A stretch of DNA of 14,412 bases. It comes from Baffinella frigidus (lineage: Eukaryota; Cryptophyceae; Cryptomonadales; Baffinellaceae). The position numbers were made by a program, and so were the translations under genes. Below, piece by piece: positions 8,601 through 11,600 of the stretch (position 1 is the stretch's first letter; each line of letters starts with the position of its first letter). The DNA lies in NCBI GenBank assembly GCA_026770585.1, contig MU646378.1:927532-941943 (forward strand). The letters run 5' to 3'. The notes below the pieces were generated by a model. That model did no database searches, was not told the DNA's origin, and was given only the letters and a program-made list of their open reading frames with translations.

Positions 8601-11600
8601 TATCGTAAGCGTGAATTTTGCTATCTTGAGGGTGGTTTTTGCTAGCTTAAGAGTGGAAGCGGGCAGACGTGAAAGCTGCGCGTGAGGAGGAGATGGGCGC
8701 AGCACCCCTCGACGTGGAACATGTTAGAACTCCTAAACCCTACACCCTGAACCATGCACCTTAGTCATTTGTGGCGCGGCACCCCCTCGACGTGGAACAT
8801 GTTAGTGTCCGAGGCCACGCAATTTAAGCCGCGGGTTATGCTATTTTAAGGGCGGGGTTTGCTATCTTCGGGGTTGGTTTTGCTATCTTCAGGGTGGATT
8901 TTGCTCTCTTGAGCGTGGAAGCGGGAGGACGTGAAAGTTGCGCTCGAGGAGGAGATGGTTGCGGTTCCTCTCGACGTCGAACATGTTACAAAATCCATCC
9001 TGAAAAGGGGCAGGTGTTGTTGATGCTGTATACCTGAAAAGGGGCGGGTCGAGAACAGTGACCCTCGTTGATTGCAGGTCGACCACCCCTCGAGACCTTT
9101 CCTGAGCAGCGGCGCCATTTGTTTCTTCAGGGCCAAACGATGCCGCATACTCGCCCTGCAAGCCACACGCACGCGTGCGAGCCCGAGTTCCATCCCGAGG
9201 CGGGCCTGTCCGTCCCGAGGCGGGCCTGTCCGTCCCGAGGCGGGTATGTCCGTCCCGAGGCGGGCCTGTCCGTCCTGAGGCGGGCCGCTGACGCCAACGC
9301 TCACCCCGAACAGGATGCGTTGTTCTCATGAACAAAAAAAACTAAATTGGGGGTTCTAAGGATACGGTGACGGAAACTTGGGCAGTTGCTGCCCGAAAAC
9401 CCCGTGGTAGCCCGCCGTGTGGCTAAACCCCACACCCTGAACACAGGTGCCGTCACCCGCCAGCCGAGCGGCGTCCGTCCCGAGGTGGGCGTGTTCGTTC
9501 CGAGGTGGGCCAGGCGGGTCGCTGACGCCAATGCTCGCCCCAAACGCAGGTGGCGGAACGTGTGATGGCAGCAGCAAACCGCCTCGAAACACACTGGGCC
9601 GCCGTCCCGAGGCGGGCCAGGCGGGCTGCTGACACGACTCTGTGCCAGAACATGTCACGAGCGCTGAACGCTCACCCCAAACAAACAGGTAGCGGAACGT
9701 GTGACAGCGGCAGCAAACCGCCTCGACACACACTGGGCTTCCGTTCTGAGGTGGGCGTGTTCGTCCCAAGGTAGGCCAGGCGGGTCGCTGACGCCAACGC
9801 TCGCCCCAAACGCAGGTGGCGGAACGTGTGACGGCAGCAGCGAACCGCCTGGACGCGCACTGGGCCGCCGTCGCGCCCCTCACCTCCCACACGGCCCCCT
9901 CATCCCGCGCGGTACGAAAATCTTGGACCCTGAACCCTGAAATCTTGGACTCTGAACCCTGAAATCTTAGACCCTGAACCCTGAAATCTTGGACCCTGAA
10001 CCCTGAAATCTTGGACCCTGAACCCTGAAATCTTGGACCCTGAACCCTGAAGACCCTCACCTCCCACTCCGCCCCATCATCCCGCGCGGTACTTCTTCTT
10101 CTTCTCGTTTTTACTACCCTCGGAAAGGACCTCGATGATACTCGAGGTGCCCATAAGTCTTTTGGAAAGTGGTCGGCCACTAACATAATTCCGTGCGCCT
10201 CCTTTGCGCCCCTCACCTCCCACACCGCCCTTTCTTCCCGCGCGGTATGATACTCGTCAACCCTCAACCTTCAACACTAAACACTGACCACTCAACACTA
10301 AATTCTAGACTTGAAACTCTAAACACTAAACAATAAACACTAAGCACTAAACACTAAACACTAAACACTAAACACTAAACACTAAACACTAAACGCTAAT
10401 CCATGAACCATAAAACATAAAACATAAAACATAAAACATAAAACATAAAACATAAAACATAAACACTCAACACAGGTGCAACGGGTGCTGCTCGATGGCG
10501 ACGCGCCGACAACCGTGATCCTCCCAGCGACGTACGCGCCGACAGCGCTATCTCCAGGGGCTCCGGAGCTGGAGGGGCTCCTGCAGCGGTGGGCCGCGTG
10601 CTTGAGCCAGGTGCTTCTTCCCTTTCTTCTGTGTTTCTCTCCAGCCTTGGGCTGAGTGTTCCAATCTAATGTGGAAACTGCTTCAATTTAAAAAACTGGA
10701 TTTCAACGAAAATTACTACATATTTGCTTTAATAATACTAGTAAAGATCATTCTGTGTAGTAATTTTCCTTGCCGATATTGAAAAAATAAAAGGGTTTCC
10801 ACCTGGAAACTCTTAAAAAGAGTCTTAAAAAGAGTGTCCACGTGGAAACTCTTCTGTGGGCCGTATGACGGACCCGCCTCGGAACAGTGGGGTGTTCTGA
10901 AAGTGAGGGTCTCGGGTGCAGGTGCAGCGGCAGCTGACGCATCACTCGGCGGGGCGGGAGGGGCTGCGGTTACCCTACACCCTACACCCCACACCCTACA
11001 CCCTACACCCTACACCCTACACCCTACACCCTACACCCTACACCCTACACCCTACACCCTACACCCTACACCCTACACCCTAAACCTCAAACCCTAAACC
11101 CTAAACCCTAAACCCTGAATCCTAAACCCTAAACCCTAAACTCTACACCCTAGACCCTGCACCATGAACCATAAACCTCAAACCCTAAACCTTAATCCCT
11201 ACACCCTGCACCCTAAGCCCTAAACCCTAAACCTTAATCCCTACACCCCAAACCCTAAACCCTAAACCCTAAACCCTGAACCCTAAACCAGGTTGCTCGG
11301 GGAGGCGGCGGATGGGGCGCAACGCGCTGCGCACCAGGTCAGAAGCCCGCCCTTGACTCCCCTGCAGGGTACGGTTAGGGTTTAGGTATGAATTAGGGCT
11401 GGCATTTTTTAATTCGTGTCCCCGAGAATTCTCAAGTTGACATACTGGCTTCACGGTACACATCCGTCAACTTTCCCGGTCCAACGCGATCGCGTTGGAC
11501 CGGGAAAAATCGCGTTGGACCGGGAAAGTTGACGGATGTGTACCGTGAAGCCAGTATGTCAACTTGAGAATTCTCGGGGACACCGCGCCCTAACCGATAA

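Noticed and set aside
9191-9286. CRISPR-like regular repeat
   Set aside because: The 20-bp units are directly contiguous without unique spacers, so it is a minisatellite; the DNA is eukaryotic.
9356-10267. 303-residue minus-strand ORF
   Set aside because: Built from exon 9 echoes and 22-bp minisatellite read in antisense; low complexity, no family likeness.
10834-11097. ORF ending in repeated TLHPTPY
   Set aside because: Translation of the CCCTACA array within intron 11; a repeat artefact.
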